DNA from: a bacterium SCSIO 12643
GTDB lineage: Bacteria > Bacteroidota > Bacteroidia > Flavobacteriales_G > Salibacteraceae
Assembly (NCBI GenBank): GCA_024398135.1
Contig: CP073750.1
Span: forward strand, 558,001-622,000
Reading direction: 5' to 3'
Length of the DNA stretch: 64,000 bases
The notes under the pieces were generated by a model. It was not told the DNA's origin. It was given only the letters and a program-made list of their open reading frames with translations, and did not search any database. Every line of letters begins with the position of its first letter. Position 1 is the stretch's first letter. The position numbers and the translations under genes were made by a program. Of this stretch, positions 25,066 through 34,002 are shown piece after piece.

Positions 25066-26103
25066 ATGAAAAAAAATCAGTTATATCTATTGCTCCAATT
25101 TGGAGGTTGGTTATTCTACACCATCATTGCCCTGTTCCTAATACGCATCCAAAATGAACCTATCACACTAAAGTTCGTTACCGCATTATTTTTAATTTAT
25201 GTGATTGGGATAGGATGTACACATTTTTATAGAAACTGGATTCATAAAATGGGCTGGAAAAAACTTAACATTTCCCAGTTGATTCCTAGCATTCTTGTTG
25301 CCGTCATTATTCTGTCATTTGTTTTTCAAGCGCTCTATATTTTAGGGAGGTTCATCATGTTTCATGAACCTCAACCTCTGGATTTCACCAGTAATATTGG
25401 AAATATTTTAAACTGGAGTCTATTACTTGGTATGTGGAGTGTAATCTATTTTGCATATCAGTTCTTTGAACGTTATAGAACTGAGGAGATCAAGAATTTA
25501 AAATGGGAAGCATCTAAAAATGAAATTGAGTTAAATAAACTCAAGTCTCAACTTAATCCACATTTTATATTTAACTCGATGAACAGTATTCGTGCGTTAA
25601 TTGATGAAAACCCGGTTAAAGCCAAGAGATCCGTTACGCAACTTTCTAACATCCTTCGTAAAACTTTAATGATGGGGCGTAAAAAGACCGTTCTATTTGA
25701 GGAAGAAATGGCCGTTGTAAATGACTTTATAGAATTAGAAAAAACCCGCTATGAAGAACGTCTGGATTTTGAAACAGACATTCATGAGGAAGCCTATACT
25801 TATCAAATTCCGTCTTTAATGATTCAAACTTTGATTGAAAATGGAATCAAACATGGCATTTCCAAGATTCCAGAAGGAGGAAAAATTGATTTACGTGCAC
25901 ATGTTATCGAAGATAATCTTATTATTGAAATTGAAAATACAGGTGAACTTATAGAAAACTCTAAACCAGAAACAGGTTTTGGAATTATTAATACTACACA
26001 AAGGTTACATTTGTTATACGGAGATCAAGCTACATTTAAAATCTCCAATTCTGATAATCACACCGTGTTAACACAGGTAAGTTTACCCAAAGAACCGATA
26101 TAA
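25066..26103 (+). CDS. LytS/YehU-type sensor histidine kinase
   Basis: A 345-aa membrane kinase. Four hydrophobic segments fill roughly the first 130 residues, followed by a short coiled linker. The His-kinase domain has phospho-acceptor H166 in LKSQLNPHFIFNSMNSIRAL and an ATPase domain with PSLMIQTLIENGIKHGI (N box) and GFGIINTTQRL (G box). No separate extracellular sensor domain is present, so the membrane bundle probably senses the signal. Its partner response regulator starts 2 bp after the stop, forming a two-gene operon. Such pairs in Bacteroidota regulate varied envelope or metabolic genes; the target here is not evident. Confidence 0.92.
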   Translation: MKKNQLYLLLQFGGWLFYTIIALFLIRIQNEPITLKFVTALFLIYVIGIGCTHFYRNWIHKMGWKKLNISQLIPSILVAVIILSFVFQALYILGRFIMFHEPQPLDFTSNIGNILNWSLLLGMWSVIYFAYQFFERYRTEEIKNLKWEASKNEIELNKLKSQLNPHFIFNSMNSIRALIDENPVKAKRSVTQLSNILRKTLMMGRKKTVLFEEEMAVVNDFIELEKTRYEERLDFETDIHEEAYTYQIPSLMIQTLIENGIKHGISKIPEGGKIDLRAHVIEDNLIIEIENTGELIENSKPETGFGIINTTQRLHLLYGDQATFKISNSDNHTVLTQVSLPKEPI

Positions 26104-26105
26104 CT

Positions 26106-26837
26106 ATGATTAAGTGTCTTATAATTGATGATGAACGTTTAGCTCGGCAAGAACTAAGACGTATTCTGGAAAATCATAAAAACATTGAAATTCTAGATGA
26201 ATGTGGTAGTGCAGATGAAGCCATCACCAAAATAGAAGAGTTAAAACCAGATCTGATCTTTTTAGATATTCAAATGCCTGGAAAAAATGGATTTGATGTC
26301 CTGGAAGAAATTATTTACACACCGGAAGTTATATTCGTCACTGCCTATGATGAATTTGCATTAAAAGCATTTGAAGTAAGTGCATTGGATTACATCCTTA
26401 AACCGGTCGAAGAAGATCGTTTTGATGAATCTTTGAAAAAGGTAATCCAAAAGATCAATGACAAACGCCAGGATAGTGATACGAATTTACCTGCGGAGCA
26501 ATTAGGTGAAAATGATCAGGTGTTCGTAAAAGACGGTGACAAATGTTGGTTTATCGAATTAGGCAAAATTCGCTTATTCGAATCTGAAGGAAATTATGTT
26601 AGAGTCTATTTTGACAACAACAAACCGCTTATTTTAAAATCGCTGAACAATCTGGATAAAAAATTAAGCGATAAGCTATTTTTCCGTGCCAATAGAAAGC
26701 ACATTATCAACCTGAAATGGATTGATAAAATTGAAACCTGGTTTAATGGTGGACTTCTCGTGATTCTTAAAGATGACAAGAAAATTGAAATTTCGAGAAG
26801 GCAGGCGGTTAAACTTAAGGATCGAATGAGTTTGTAA
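26106..26837 (+). CDS. LytTR-family response regulator
   Basis: A 243-aa regulator paired with the kinase upstream. The receiver domain has acidic D8/D9, phosphorylation site D54 in LIFLDIQMPG, and the conserved Lys in YILKPVEED. The C-terminal LytTR DNA-binding domain shows IRLFESEGNYVRVYF and FFRANRKHIINLKWI, the usual family signature. The length is standard. It ends 7 bp before a strong palindrome that separates it from the convergent ettA operon. Confidence 0.94.
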   Translation: MIKCLIIDDERLARQELRRILENHKNIEILDECGSADEAITKIEELKPDLIFLDIQMPGKNGFDVLEEIIYTPEVIFVTAYDEFALKAFEVSALDYILKPVEEDRFDESLKKVIQKINDKRQDSDTNLPAEQLGENDQVFVKDGDKCWFIELGKIRLFESEGNYVRVYFDNNKPLILKSLNNLDKKLSDKLFFRANRKHIINLKWIDKIETWFNGGLLVILKDDKKIEISRRQAVKLKDRMSL

Positions 26838-26844
26838 GAAATTA

Positions 26845-26899
26845 ACCTTCCCCAATAATCTACTAGGTTTGAAAAACCTAGTAGATTATTGGGGAAGGT
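26845..26899. terminator. 26-bp perfect inverted repeat between convergent operons
   Basis: Arms at 26845-26870 and 26874-26899 are exact reverse complements of 26 bp around a GAA loop. The palindrome core reads CTACTAGGTTT and AAACCTAGTAG. There is no long T run on either side, so it is not a textbook intrinsic terminator, but its place between two converging stop codons suits a bidirectional terminator. Alternatively it is one copy of a dispersed palindromic repeat family. Confidence 0.75.
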
Positions 26900-26906
26900 G
26901 TTTAAA

Positions 26907-28595
26907 TTAAGAATTCATCAATTTTTTATATCTGAATTTTCCAGGAGGATTATCTCCAAGTCTTTTCTTCTTATTGATTTCATAATCGGTAAAATCTCCT
27001 TCAAAGAAATATACCTGAGAATCTCCTTCAAACGCTAAGATATGAGTACATACCCTATCCAGGAACCATCTATCGTGAGATATAATCACGCAACAACCGG
27101 CAAATTCCATTAAAGCATCTTCTAATGCCCTTAAAGTATTAACATCAATATCATTCGTAGGCTCATCTAATAGAATCACGTTTGCTTCTTGCTTTAAACT
27201 CATCGCTAAATGCAAACGGTTTCTTTCACCACCTGAAAGCACTCCTACTTTTTTACTTTGATCATTTCCGGTAAAATTAAACTTACCACAATACGCTCTG
27301 GAATTAATTGTTCTACCTCCTAGCTCAATATTATCATGACCTCCTGAAATCACTTCCCAAACAGTTTTCTCAGGATCAATATCCGCATGCGCCTGATCTA
27401 CGTATGAAATCTTAACCGTTTGTCCGGTGGTAAACTCTCCACCATCTGGTTGAATTTCATCCATGATCATCTTAAATATGGTTGATTTACCAGCTCCATT
27501 GGGACCAATAACCCCAACGATTCCTGCAGGAGGAAGTTTAAAGTTTAGATCTTCATACAATAACTTATCTCCAAATGCCTTTTTCACATGAAGCGCTTCA
27601 ATCACTTCATTTCCTAAACGCGGACCTGGTGGAATGAAAATTTCCAATTTTGCTTCTTGCTCTTTCACATCAGCATTCAGCATCGCATCATAATTCTTCA
27701 AACGCGCTTTAGATTTGGTTTGTCTTCCTTTTGCGCCTTTACGCACCCAATCTAACTCTTGCTTTAATGCTTTTTGTCTTTTAGACTCTTGCTTTTCTTC
27801 GTTGGCTAACCTTTTTGATTTTTGATCCAACCAACTAGAGTAATTTCCTTGCCATGGAATTCCTTCTCCCCTATCCAACTCTAAAATCCAACCTGCAACG
27901 TTATCAAGGAAATATCTATCGTGTGTTACAGCAATGACTGTTCCTTTATAATCCGCTAAATGATGCTCTAACCACATTACCGCTTCCGCATCCAGGTGGT
28001 TGGTTGGCTCATCGAGTAGTAAGATATCCGGCTCTTGAATCAATAATCTCACTAACGCCACTCTTCTACGTTCTCCACCAGATAACACCGCAATTTTTGC
28101 ATCCGGATCCGGACAGTTCAACGAAGCCATAGCACGCTCAAGTTTACTATCTAAGTCCCAGGCTCCAAGTGCATCAATTCTATCTTGTAGTTTACCTTGC
28201 TTTTCCATGAGCTTCTCCATTTTATCCGGATCTTCATATACTTCTGGTAAACCAAACTGGTTATTAATTTCTTCGTATTCGTTGATTAAATCAACAGACT
28301 CTTGCGCTCCTTCTCTTACAACTTCAATAACGGTTTTCTCGTTGTCTAATTCTGGTTCCTGCTCTAAGTATCCTACAGAGTAACCCGGAGAAAAAGTTAC
28401 TTCACCACTAGATGTTGGTTCTATTCCTGCGATGATTTTTAGCAAGGTAGATTTCCCCGCACCATTCAGCCCCAGAATTCCAATCTTTGCCCCATAGAAA
28501 AAAGACAAATACACATTATTCAGAATTTTCTTATTTGGGGGTACTACTTTACTTACCCCAACCATTGAAAATATTATCTGCTTATCGTCAGCCAT
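26907..28595 (-). CDS. ettA: energy-dependent translational throttle protein EttA (ABC-F)
   Basis: A 562-aa ABC-F ATPase with two ABC modules and no membrane part. It binds the ribosomal E site and gates entry into elongation according to ATP/ADP. Visible are Walker A GLNGAGKST and GPNGAGKST, signature motifs LSGGERRRVAL and LSGGERNRLHL, Walker B ILLLDEPTNHLD and ILLDEPTNDID, and the Lys/Arg-rich linker between modules. Length and the ending GDNPPGKFRYKKL fit EttA rather than other ABC-F members. It follows the upstream secreted-protein gene by 6 bp and likely shares its promoter. Confidence 0.95.
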   Translation of the reverse strand: MADDKQIIFSMVGVSKVVPPNKKILNNVYLSFFYGAKIGILGLNGAGKSTLLKIIAGIEPTSSGEVTFSPGYSVGYLEQEPELDNEKTVIEVVREGAQESVDLINEYEEINNQFGLPEVYEDPDKMEKLMEKQGKLQDRIDALGAWDLDSKLERAMASLNCPDPDAKIAVLSGGERRRVALVRLLIQEPDILLLDEPTNHLDAEAVMWLEHHLADYKGTVIAVTHDRYFLDNVAGWILELDRGEGIPWQGNYSSWLDQKSKRLANEEKQESKRQKALKQELDWVRKGAKGRQTKSKARLKNYDAMLNADVKEQEAKLEIFIPPGPRLGNEVIEALHVKKAFGDKLLYEDLNFKLPPAGIVGVIGPNGAGKSTIFKMIMDEIQPDGGEFTTGQTVKISYVDQAHADIDPEKTVWEVISGGHDNIELGGRTINSRAYCGKFNFTGNDQSKKVGVLSGGERNRLHLAMSLKQEANVILLDEPTNDIDVNTLRALEDALMEFAGCCVIISHDRWFLDRVCTHILAFEGDSQVYFFEGDFTDYEINKKKRLGDNPPGKFRYKKLMNS

Positions 28596-28601
28596 ATTTT
28601 A

Positions 28602-29378
28602 TTAATTATATATTGGTAAATACACAGGATTTCTTCGATTGTATTCTCTCAGGACATTATGCATCTCCTTCAGTCTATACCTCTTATTTAATCCCACATA
28701 ATTGTTAAACATTATTTCATCATCTTTAATCATTTCCAGTAGCATCTCAGGTGTAAATTCCACAATTGGGCCTTTATCTATTCTGAAAATGTATTCTGTA
28801 ATTTGACTTCCACCATTGATCTGTACACCTACACCAACTCCGGCTCCTCCCCAGCTACTCATTCCGACACCTGCAGTAGGTTGAACCCTAGGTCTACTTG
28901 CATCGTACGACACTTTACAAATTCTACCAAAGTTCGACATACGAACAAATCCCAATTGGCCTAAATTCACATAAAACACACGGTTTTGGACAAAACCAAA
29001 AACCTGATCTACACTATAATATTTATATGTGCTATCCGGTTGCATGGCTTCAAAACTTCCTTTTGCTAAAATTTTATGGTAAATATCCGGATCAGTATAG
29101 GGAACAGTTGTCATCACCTTATCCAAAGTAATCGGTTTATTCTCCAGGAATGCGCCACGACCAATATAAAAGCCATCTCTAAATTGATAGGATGCAGAAT
29201 ACTTAATGGAATCCTGTAATGAGAACTCTTTATCCGATTCATTCAATAACGGATTTCCGGTAGTATCTACTTTTGATTCTTGAATGATCGAATCAACTGC
29301 AACACTATCCATTTCATTTTGTGCTTGCACTGTACCAGCAATAAGTATCAAACCCGCACTCCAAAGTAATCTTTTCAT
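28602..29378 (-). CDS. secreted protein of unknown function
   Basis: A 258-aa protein with a clear signal peptide (MKRLLWSAGLILIAGTVQAQ). The mature part starts with an acidic, Ser-rich stretch and has no repeated motif I recognise. A Gly-rich loop (GVGMSSWGGAGVGVGVQINGG) is followed by strands and a C-terminal Arg/Asn-rich helix (MHNVLREYNRRN). It could be periplasmic or outer-membrane attached; there is no lipobox and no T9SS tail. It is the first gene of an operon with ettA and has an excellent promoter, so it is probably expressed constitutively. I checked for resemblance to gliding proteins such as GldN and found none. Confidence 0.8.
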   Translation of the reverse strand: MKRLLWSAGLILIAGTVQAQNEMDSVAVDSIIQESKVDTTGNPLLNESDKEFSLQDSIKYSASYQFRDGFYIGRGAFLENKPITLDKVMTTVPYTDPDIYHKILAKGSFEAMQPDSTYKYYSVDQVFGFVQNRVFYVNLGQLGFVRMSNFGRICKVSYDASRPRVQPTAGVGMSSWGGAGVGVGVQINGGSQITEYIFRIDKGPIVEFTPEMLLEMIKDDEIMFNNYVGLNKRYRLKEMHNVLREYNRRNPVYLPIYN

Positions 29379-29399
29379 ATTCGGAAATTTCTACGTTTT

Positions 29400-29429
29400 C
29401 AAAACTAACATCTAGAATATGTTTTACAA
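29400..29429 (-). promoter_or_regulatory. promoter of the secreted protein-ettA operon
   Basis: On the minus strand, TTG (29427-29429) is followed after exactly 19 bp by TAGTTTTG (29400-29407), a full match to the Bacteroidota consensus. The ATG is about 22 bases downstream of the -7 element. Confidence 0.75.
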
Positions 29430-29536
29430 GGCAAATGCTTATAAATTTACATTGCTTTTCACATCTCCCGATTCCAGAAATTAATTTATTGAATGTGACA
29501 ATTTTTCGTATTTTCGGAACCAAGTTTAGTGGGCAT

Positions 29537-31684
29537 ATGAAGAAAATTATACTAGGAGTTATTTTTATGTGGAGCTTTATCGGATTTGCGCAAAATCAAA
29601 TCAGTTCCAAAAAGGTTGTCATCAAAGGTGTCAGTGTGGTCGATCCAAAAGGTAAACCAACATCTTATGCACCACTCCTAAAAAATCTGGAAGCCCCAAA
29701 TCCCGGAGGAAAAGGATATAAACAATTTTTAAATCAACAAAAAGTAAAATCTGCCCAATTACCTCAATCCCGTCAAAGCGATTCAGAAAGTATTAAATAT
29801 GGAAACCTCCCTGATCCTGTGATTTTGGATTCCATGAAAATGCGTAAATACATTGCTCAAATTGATTTGGAAGACATTTACAACGGAGGCACTCCTTTAG
29901 ATAATACCATGGCTTTAAGTAACGACTATTTATTGGCTAGTGTGAATAGTTTTTTATGGGCTTACGATGTTACCGGAGATTCTAATTTATTTGTCGATGA
30001 GTTTGGAAGCACATACAATATTTCATTTGCACAATTTGGTCAGGATTACATTGTAAATCCAAATGTCGAGTTCCCATTTGATCCAAAACTATTATACATC
30101 CCTGAACGAGATCGTTTTATTTTCTTGTTTCTTTCAGGTAGACAACCTTCAGATTCTAAAACGATTGTTGGATTTAGTTCTACCAATGATCCACGTGATC
30201 CATGGTACGTATATATGATTCCGGGAAACCCTCGCGGTGTAGACCAATGGAGTGATTTTCCAATGGTAGGTTATGACAATGACAATATGTATTTATCACT
30301 TAATTTACTTAAAGCCAACACCTCATGGCAACTTGGTTTTCAAGGCAGTATTGTATGGCAAGTTCCAATGGATGAAGGTTTTGGAGGTGATTCTACCCTA
30401 AACACCGTGTTGTATGATGACATTACTCATGGAGGAAATAATATCCGTAACCTGACACCAGTGCAGGCATCTACAAATTCATTAGCTGCTGAAAAAGGAT
30501 TAACTTTCTTTTCGAACAGAAATTTTGATATTCAAAATGACTCGCTTTTTGTGGTTGAAATTAATAGAGGAAATCAAGACAAAGATATTTATACTTTGTC
30601 TTTACCCATCAATTATGGTGTTCCGCCAAACGGAATTCAGGCAGATGATGATCCAAACGATTTAACAGATGGATTACAAACAAATGATGCCAGATTTCTA
30701 AGTGCAATCTCTTATAACAACTCTTCCAACCAAAAATGTTACGAGTTTGTAGGAAATACCAAAGACTTTGGCACATCAAGATCAGGGATTTATCATGGTA
30801 AGATCATTCAAAAAGAGTCCTTAAAGAAAAATCCGGAAATCACTGCCAATATTATCACTGTAGATTCTTTGGATTTTGGTTATCCTAACATTTCATATGT
30901 CAACAACGGAAAAGGATGTTACGAAGGTTCTTTAATTGCATTTAATCACACTTCATCTACAGAATTTGCCGGTGTTTCTGCAATACGTCATTCTTTTCTT
31001 GAAGGCTACTCTAACATTATCAGACTTAAAAACGGTGATGATTATGTAAGGCGTTTAAGTGGCAGTTATGAAAGATGGGGCGATTATTTTGGAATGCAGA
31101 CTTTACCAAACGATCCTAGTCAGGTGTATACAGCGGGTTTTTATGGCACCAATAAAAAGAGCTCTTCTACCTGGTTTACGCATTTGGCCGTTTCGGATAC
31201 CAATGTGATGACCAATTCTCAAATTGTAAATAAAGGTGATTATTTTAATTGCTATTCTGAAGTAAGCATGGTGACCCAAAATGGTTTTGCACCATATACA
31301 TACAGCTGGTCAAATGGAGTAACAACCAATCATAACATCATTAATTTTTGTGAGGGGTTCACCGTGACTATTACAGATGCTAAAAACTGTACTACCGAAA
31401 TTGTAAGTAAACCTATCGATATTAAAAAGAATGATGTCTTATATCCTAATCCGGTGACCGACCAATTGACAATCGGATTTCGTATTGCTAAAAACACATT
31501 GGGTAATTTTGGCATTTATGATGTTTCAGGAAGTTTGATCGTTAATTTAGGAAGTCAAAATATTCTGGCAGGTAAAAACGAATTCTCATTCTCAGCACTC
31601 CCATTACAAAAAGGGGCTTATGTCTTAATCATTAAAGACATCAACGATGAGATTATCATTCAAAAACGATTTGTAAAATTATAG
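29537..31684 (+). CDS. T9SS-secreted protein with C-terminal sorting domain
   Basis: A 715-aa secreted protein starting at ATG 29537, which yields a proper signal peptide (MKKIILGVIFMWSFIGFAQN); the longer open frame upstream lacks one. The final 80 residues form a type A sorting domain: LYPNPVTDQLTIGF, then FGIYDVSGSLI and KGAYVLIIKDINDEIIIQKR, recognised by the type IX secretion machinery and normally removed on export. The body has propeller-like beta segments (WSDFPMVGYDNDNMYLSLNL, FSSTNDPRDPWYVY) and an Ig/PKD-like segment near residues 580-630 (GFAPYTYSWSNGVT). No enzyme motif is seen. An OmpA-type gene follows 3 bp later. Confidence 0.85.
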   Translation: MKKIILGVIFMWSFIGFAQNQISSKKVVIKGVSVVDPKGKPTSYAPLLKNLEAPNPGGKGYKQFLNQQKVKSAQLPQSRQSDSESIKYGNLPDPVILDSMKMRKYIAQIDLEDIYNGGTPLDNTMALSNDYLLASVNSFLWAYDVTGDSNLFVDEFGSTYNISFAQFGQDYIVNPNVEFPFDPKLLYIPERDRFIFLFLSGRQPSDSKTIVGFSSTNDPRDPWYVYMIPGNPRGVDQWSDFPMVGYDNDNMYLSLNLLKANTSWQLGFQGSIVWQVPMDEGFGGDSTLNTVLYDDITHGGNNIRNLTPVQASTNSLAAEKGLTFFSNRNFDIQNDSLFVVEINRGNQDKDIYTLSLPINYGVPPNGIQADDDPNDLTDGLQTNDARFLSAISYNNSSNQKCYEFVGNTKDFGTSRSGIYHGKIIQKESLKKNPEITANIITVDSLDFGYPNISYVNNGKGCYEGSLIAFNHTSSTEFAGVSAIRHSFLEGYSNIIRLKNGDDYVRRLSGSYERWGDYFGMQTLPNDPSQVYTAGFYGTNKKSSSTWFTHLAVSDTNVMTNSQIVNKGDYFNCYSEVSMVTQNGFAPYTYSWSNGVTTNHNIINFCEGFTVTITDAKNCTTEIVSKPIDIKKNDVLYPNPVTDQLTIGFRIAKNTLGNFGIYDVSGSLIVNLGSQNILAGKNEFSFSALPLQKGAYVLIIKDINDEIIIQKRFVKL

Positions 31685-31687
31685 ACC

Positions 31688-32974
31688 TTGAAATCTATCC
31701 ACATTTTCCTGACGACCCTGTTTATTTCCAGTATTGGTATTTCTCAAATGCGTGTAGACATCTACCCCACGGAAAAATTTATGGTGTCTAACATTCTTAT
31801 GGCGGACTCCTCCATAAAAGTATGGAATGTCTCATTTCACGGAACTCATGAAGCCAGAGGAGTATTCTACAATTCCGGTACTCCAATAGCTATTGAACAA
31901 GGATTAATTCTAACGACTGGACATGCTACCAATGCGCAAGGTCCGAATAAAGGTACAGGATTCACCACATCGAATAGATCTCGAGGAGATCAGGATTTAC
32001 ACTTTTTGGCTAAGTTCAAAACATACGATGCCACTTCTATTTCATTTGATTTTAGCGCCACCAATGACCTGATTCGATTCAATTACGTTTTCGCTTCTGA
32101 AGAATATCCGGAATATGTAGGTTCTACGTTTAACGATGTTTTCGGCTTCTTTTTAACAGATTTGGAAACAGGAGAAATGACCAATTTAGCCGTCATCCCA
32201 AATACAGAATTACCAATCACAGTAAACAATATCAATCATAGAAAACATAAAAATTTTTATGTAAACAATTCCTTCGGTGAAAACAACGGACCTACTATAG
32301 AGTATGATGGTATGACCAAAACTCTTATTGCATATAGTGAAGTGGTACCAGGTAGAAAATACAACATCAAAATTGCCATTGCGGATGTTGGAGATGATGC
32401 GTTTGATTCCGGAGTGTTTCTGGAGGGAAACTCCTTTAGAAGTGAGGATAAAGAGACCTTCTATAAAATGAACACTTCATATTTCAAGGCCTTTGGAAAT
32501 TCAGAAATCACTCCACAAATAGCATCACAGGAAAATAAGCCTTCCGCAACTGCCGAACAGATTATTGAAGAAAAGCAGGTTGAAGACATGACCTCTGAAG
32601 TTCAGGTTCCTCGAATGGAGAAACCTTTAGCGCCTCAACTTGATTCAATTATTATTTATTTTGACTTTGATAAATCTCAAGCAAGTGAAACTCAATTAAA
32701 AATTGCACAACAAAAACTAAACGAAATACCACTGGAACACTATGACTTAACCATCTCAGGTCATACAGATCAAAAAGGTTCTCATAACTACAACCTCACC
32801 TTATCCCAAAAAAGAGCGTTTTTTATTAAGAATTGGATTTTAAACCATTATAAAACTAATATTATAGCAGTAAAAGGCTTTTCATTTGATCAACTGGCTC
32901 ATACTCAAACCCATGATTCTGCAAGGGCAAAAAACCGAAGAGTTGTCATACGTTTTTCTTTGAAAACCCGCTGA
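31688..32974 (+). CDS. choice-of-anchor L-type plus OmpA-family outer-membrane protein
   Basis: A 428-aa protein with a signal peptide (MKSIHIFLTTLFISSIGIS) and a TTG start at 31688, 3 bp after the previous stop. Residues about 50-250 match the choice-of-anchor L pattern, with GLILTTGHA, GDQDLHFLAKF, the FNYVFASEEYPEYVGSTFND motif and VFGFFL. A Pro/Glu-rich linker leads to an OmpA C-terminal domain at about 315-428 with IIYFDFDKSQ, SGHTDQKGSHNYN, LSQKRAFFI and AKNRRVVI. That domain binds peptidoglycan and anchors the protein. Pairing with the T9SS substrate suggests a joint surface role, which is inference. Confidence 0.85.
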   Translation: MKSIHIFLTTLFISSIGISQMRVDIYPTEKFMVSNILMADSSIKVWNVSFHGTHEARGVFYNSGTPIAIEQGLILTTGHATNAQGPNKGTGFTTSNRSRGDQDLHFLAKFKTYDATSISFDFSATNDLIRFNYVFASEEYPEYVGSTFNDVFGFFLTDLETGEMTNLAVIPNTELPITVNNINHRKHKNFYVNNSFGENNGPTIEYDGMTKTLIAYSEVVPGRKYNIKIAIADVGDDAFDSGVFLEGNSFRSEDKETFYKMNTSYFKAFGNSEITPQIASQENKPSATAEQIIEEKQVEDMTSEVQVPRMEKPLAPQLDSIIIYFDFDKSQASETQLKIAQQKLNEIPLEHYDLTISGHTDQKGSHNYNLTLSQKRAFFIKNWILNHYKTNIIAVKGFSFDQLAHTQTHDSARAKNRRVVIRFSLKTR

Positions 32975-33051
32975 TATCAGACCTAAAAGTATTTGTATAT
33001 CTTACTTCTATTAACTACTTTCGAAATACTAACATATAAAAATTATGTCCC

Positions 33052-33876
33052 ATGGAAACCAAGTATAAATTAGCTGTCAGTGTAGATTTCACTGAAACTT
33101 CGCGTCATTCATTTTCTGAATCTTTATATTTAGCTAAGAGAGCTAATTTAGAAGTGGTCATTGTCCACATTAATTGTGACCCTACCAAAACAGAAGCAGA
33201 TTTCGATAAACTTATCACTGAAATGATTGAGGATAATGGAGATGCTGCAAAAGAAGTGGATATCTCATATAGAATTATACCTGGTGAAAAAGGCGAAATC
33301 GTTGAGAGACTTGCCAGAACCATTGATCAAATTGATCCACTTTATGTTGTGGTAGGTTATGAAATCAAACGCGGAATGGATCGTTTTGTGGGACCGAATA
33401 TCAAGAAGATTATTTACGAAACTAAATATCCGGTAATTGCATTGAAAAATATGGAAACCGTTAAAGAGTTGACTACTTTGTTTTTCCCTTTAACACTGGA
33501 ACAATTTTCACGTCAAAAGACAAATATTTCGATCAAGTTTGTGAAGGATATGAATTTGAAATTCCAATTACTTCCACTTAGAATCAGCAATACCAAAAAA
33601 GATGATGTCCACCAGGAAATCATCACTAACAATATGATCAAAAAATTAGATGATCATAATGTAGATTACGATGTAGAATGGGAAGAAGGAAACGATGAAG
33701 TAAAAATCCTTCTAGAGAAAACCGCAGAAGATAATACCGGCATTGTTTCCGTTGTTTTTGAAAGTTCTCCCGACTTTTTAGATAACTTCAGAACGACCAG
33801 AGAGGAGAAATTACTCCAAATGACGCAAGATCCTCTGCTCATTGTGAAATCTCATCATAGTCCATTCTTATATTAA
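33052..33876 (+). CDS. universal stress protein-like, paralogue 1
   Basis: A 274-aa cytoplasmic protein with an N-terminal UspA-like domain (YKLAVSVDFTETSRHSFSES, then VVIVHINCD and PLYVVVGYE). The second half is degenerate and ends VFESSPDFLDNFRTTREEK, then PLLIVKSHHSP. The two-domain length fits tandem Usp proteins of Bacteroidota. It is a close paralogue of the next gene, which carries the same tail almost word for word. A terminator separates them, so each has its own control. Nucleotide binding is plausible, but the usual GxxG signature at the end of the first domain is not obvious. Confidence 0.78.
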   Translation: METKYKLAVSVDFTETSRHSFSESLYLAKRANLEVVIVHINCDPTKTEADFDKLITEMIEDNGDAAKEVDISYRIIPGEKGEIVERLARTIDQIDPLYVVVGYEIKRGMDRFVGPNIKKIIYETKYPVIALKNMETVKELTTLFFPLTLEQFSRQKTNISIKFVKDMNLKFQLLPLRISNTKKDDVHQEIITNNMIKKLDDHNVDYDVEWEEGNDEVKILLEKTAEDNTGIVSVVFESSPDFLDNFRTTREEKLLQMTQDPLLIVKSHHSPFLY

Positions 33877-33896
33877 ACACAGAGTATAAAACAATT

Positions 33897-33926
33897 AGAG
33901 TCTGATTTTTTCAGACTCTTTTTTTT
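33897..33926 (+). terminator. terminator after Usp paralogue 1
   Basis: A 9-bp stem, AGAGTCTGA (33897-33905) with TCAGACTCT (33911-33919), and a 7-T tail: a typical intrinsic terminator. Confidence 0.92.
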
Positions 33927-34002
33927 AGGAGCCACTCCACCTTTATTTTGGTAAAAAACAAATTAAATAATACTTTCACCGCCCAATTAAATCAATTAAG
34001 TC

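Noticed and set aside
24384-25069. Two open frames reading through the tRNA genes
   Set aside because: Both contain translated tRNA sequence and lie over clear tRNA, promoter and terminator signals.
28602-29378. Gliding protein GldN
   Set aside because: The secreted protein before ettA has similar size but none of the GldN sequence pattern, and no other gld genes are adjacent.
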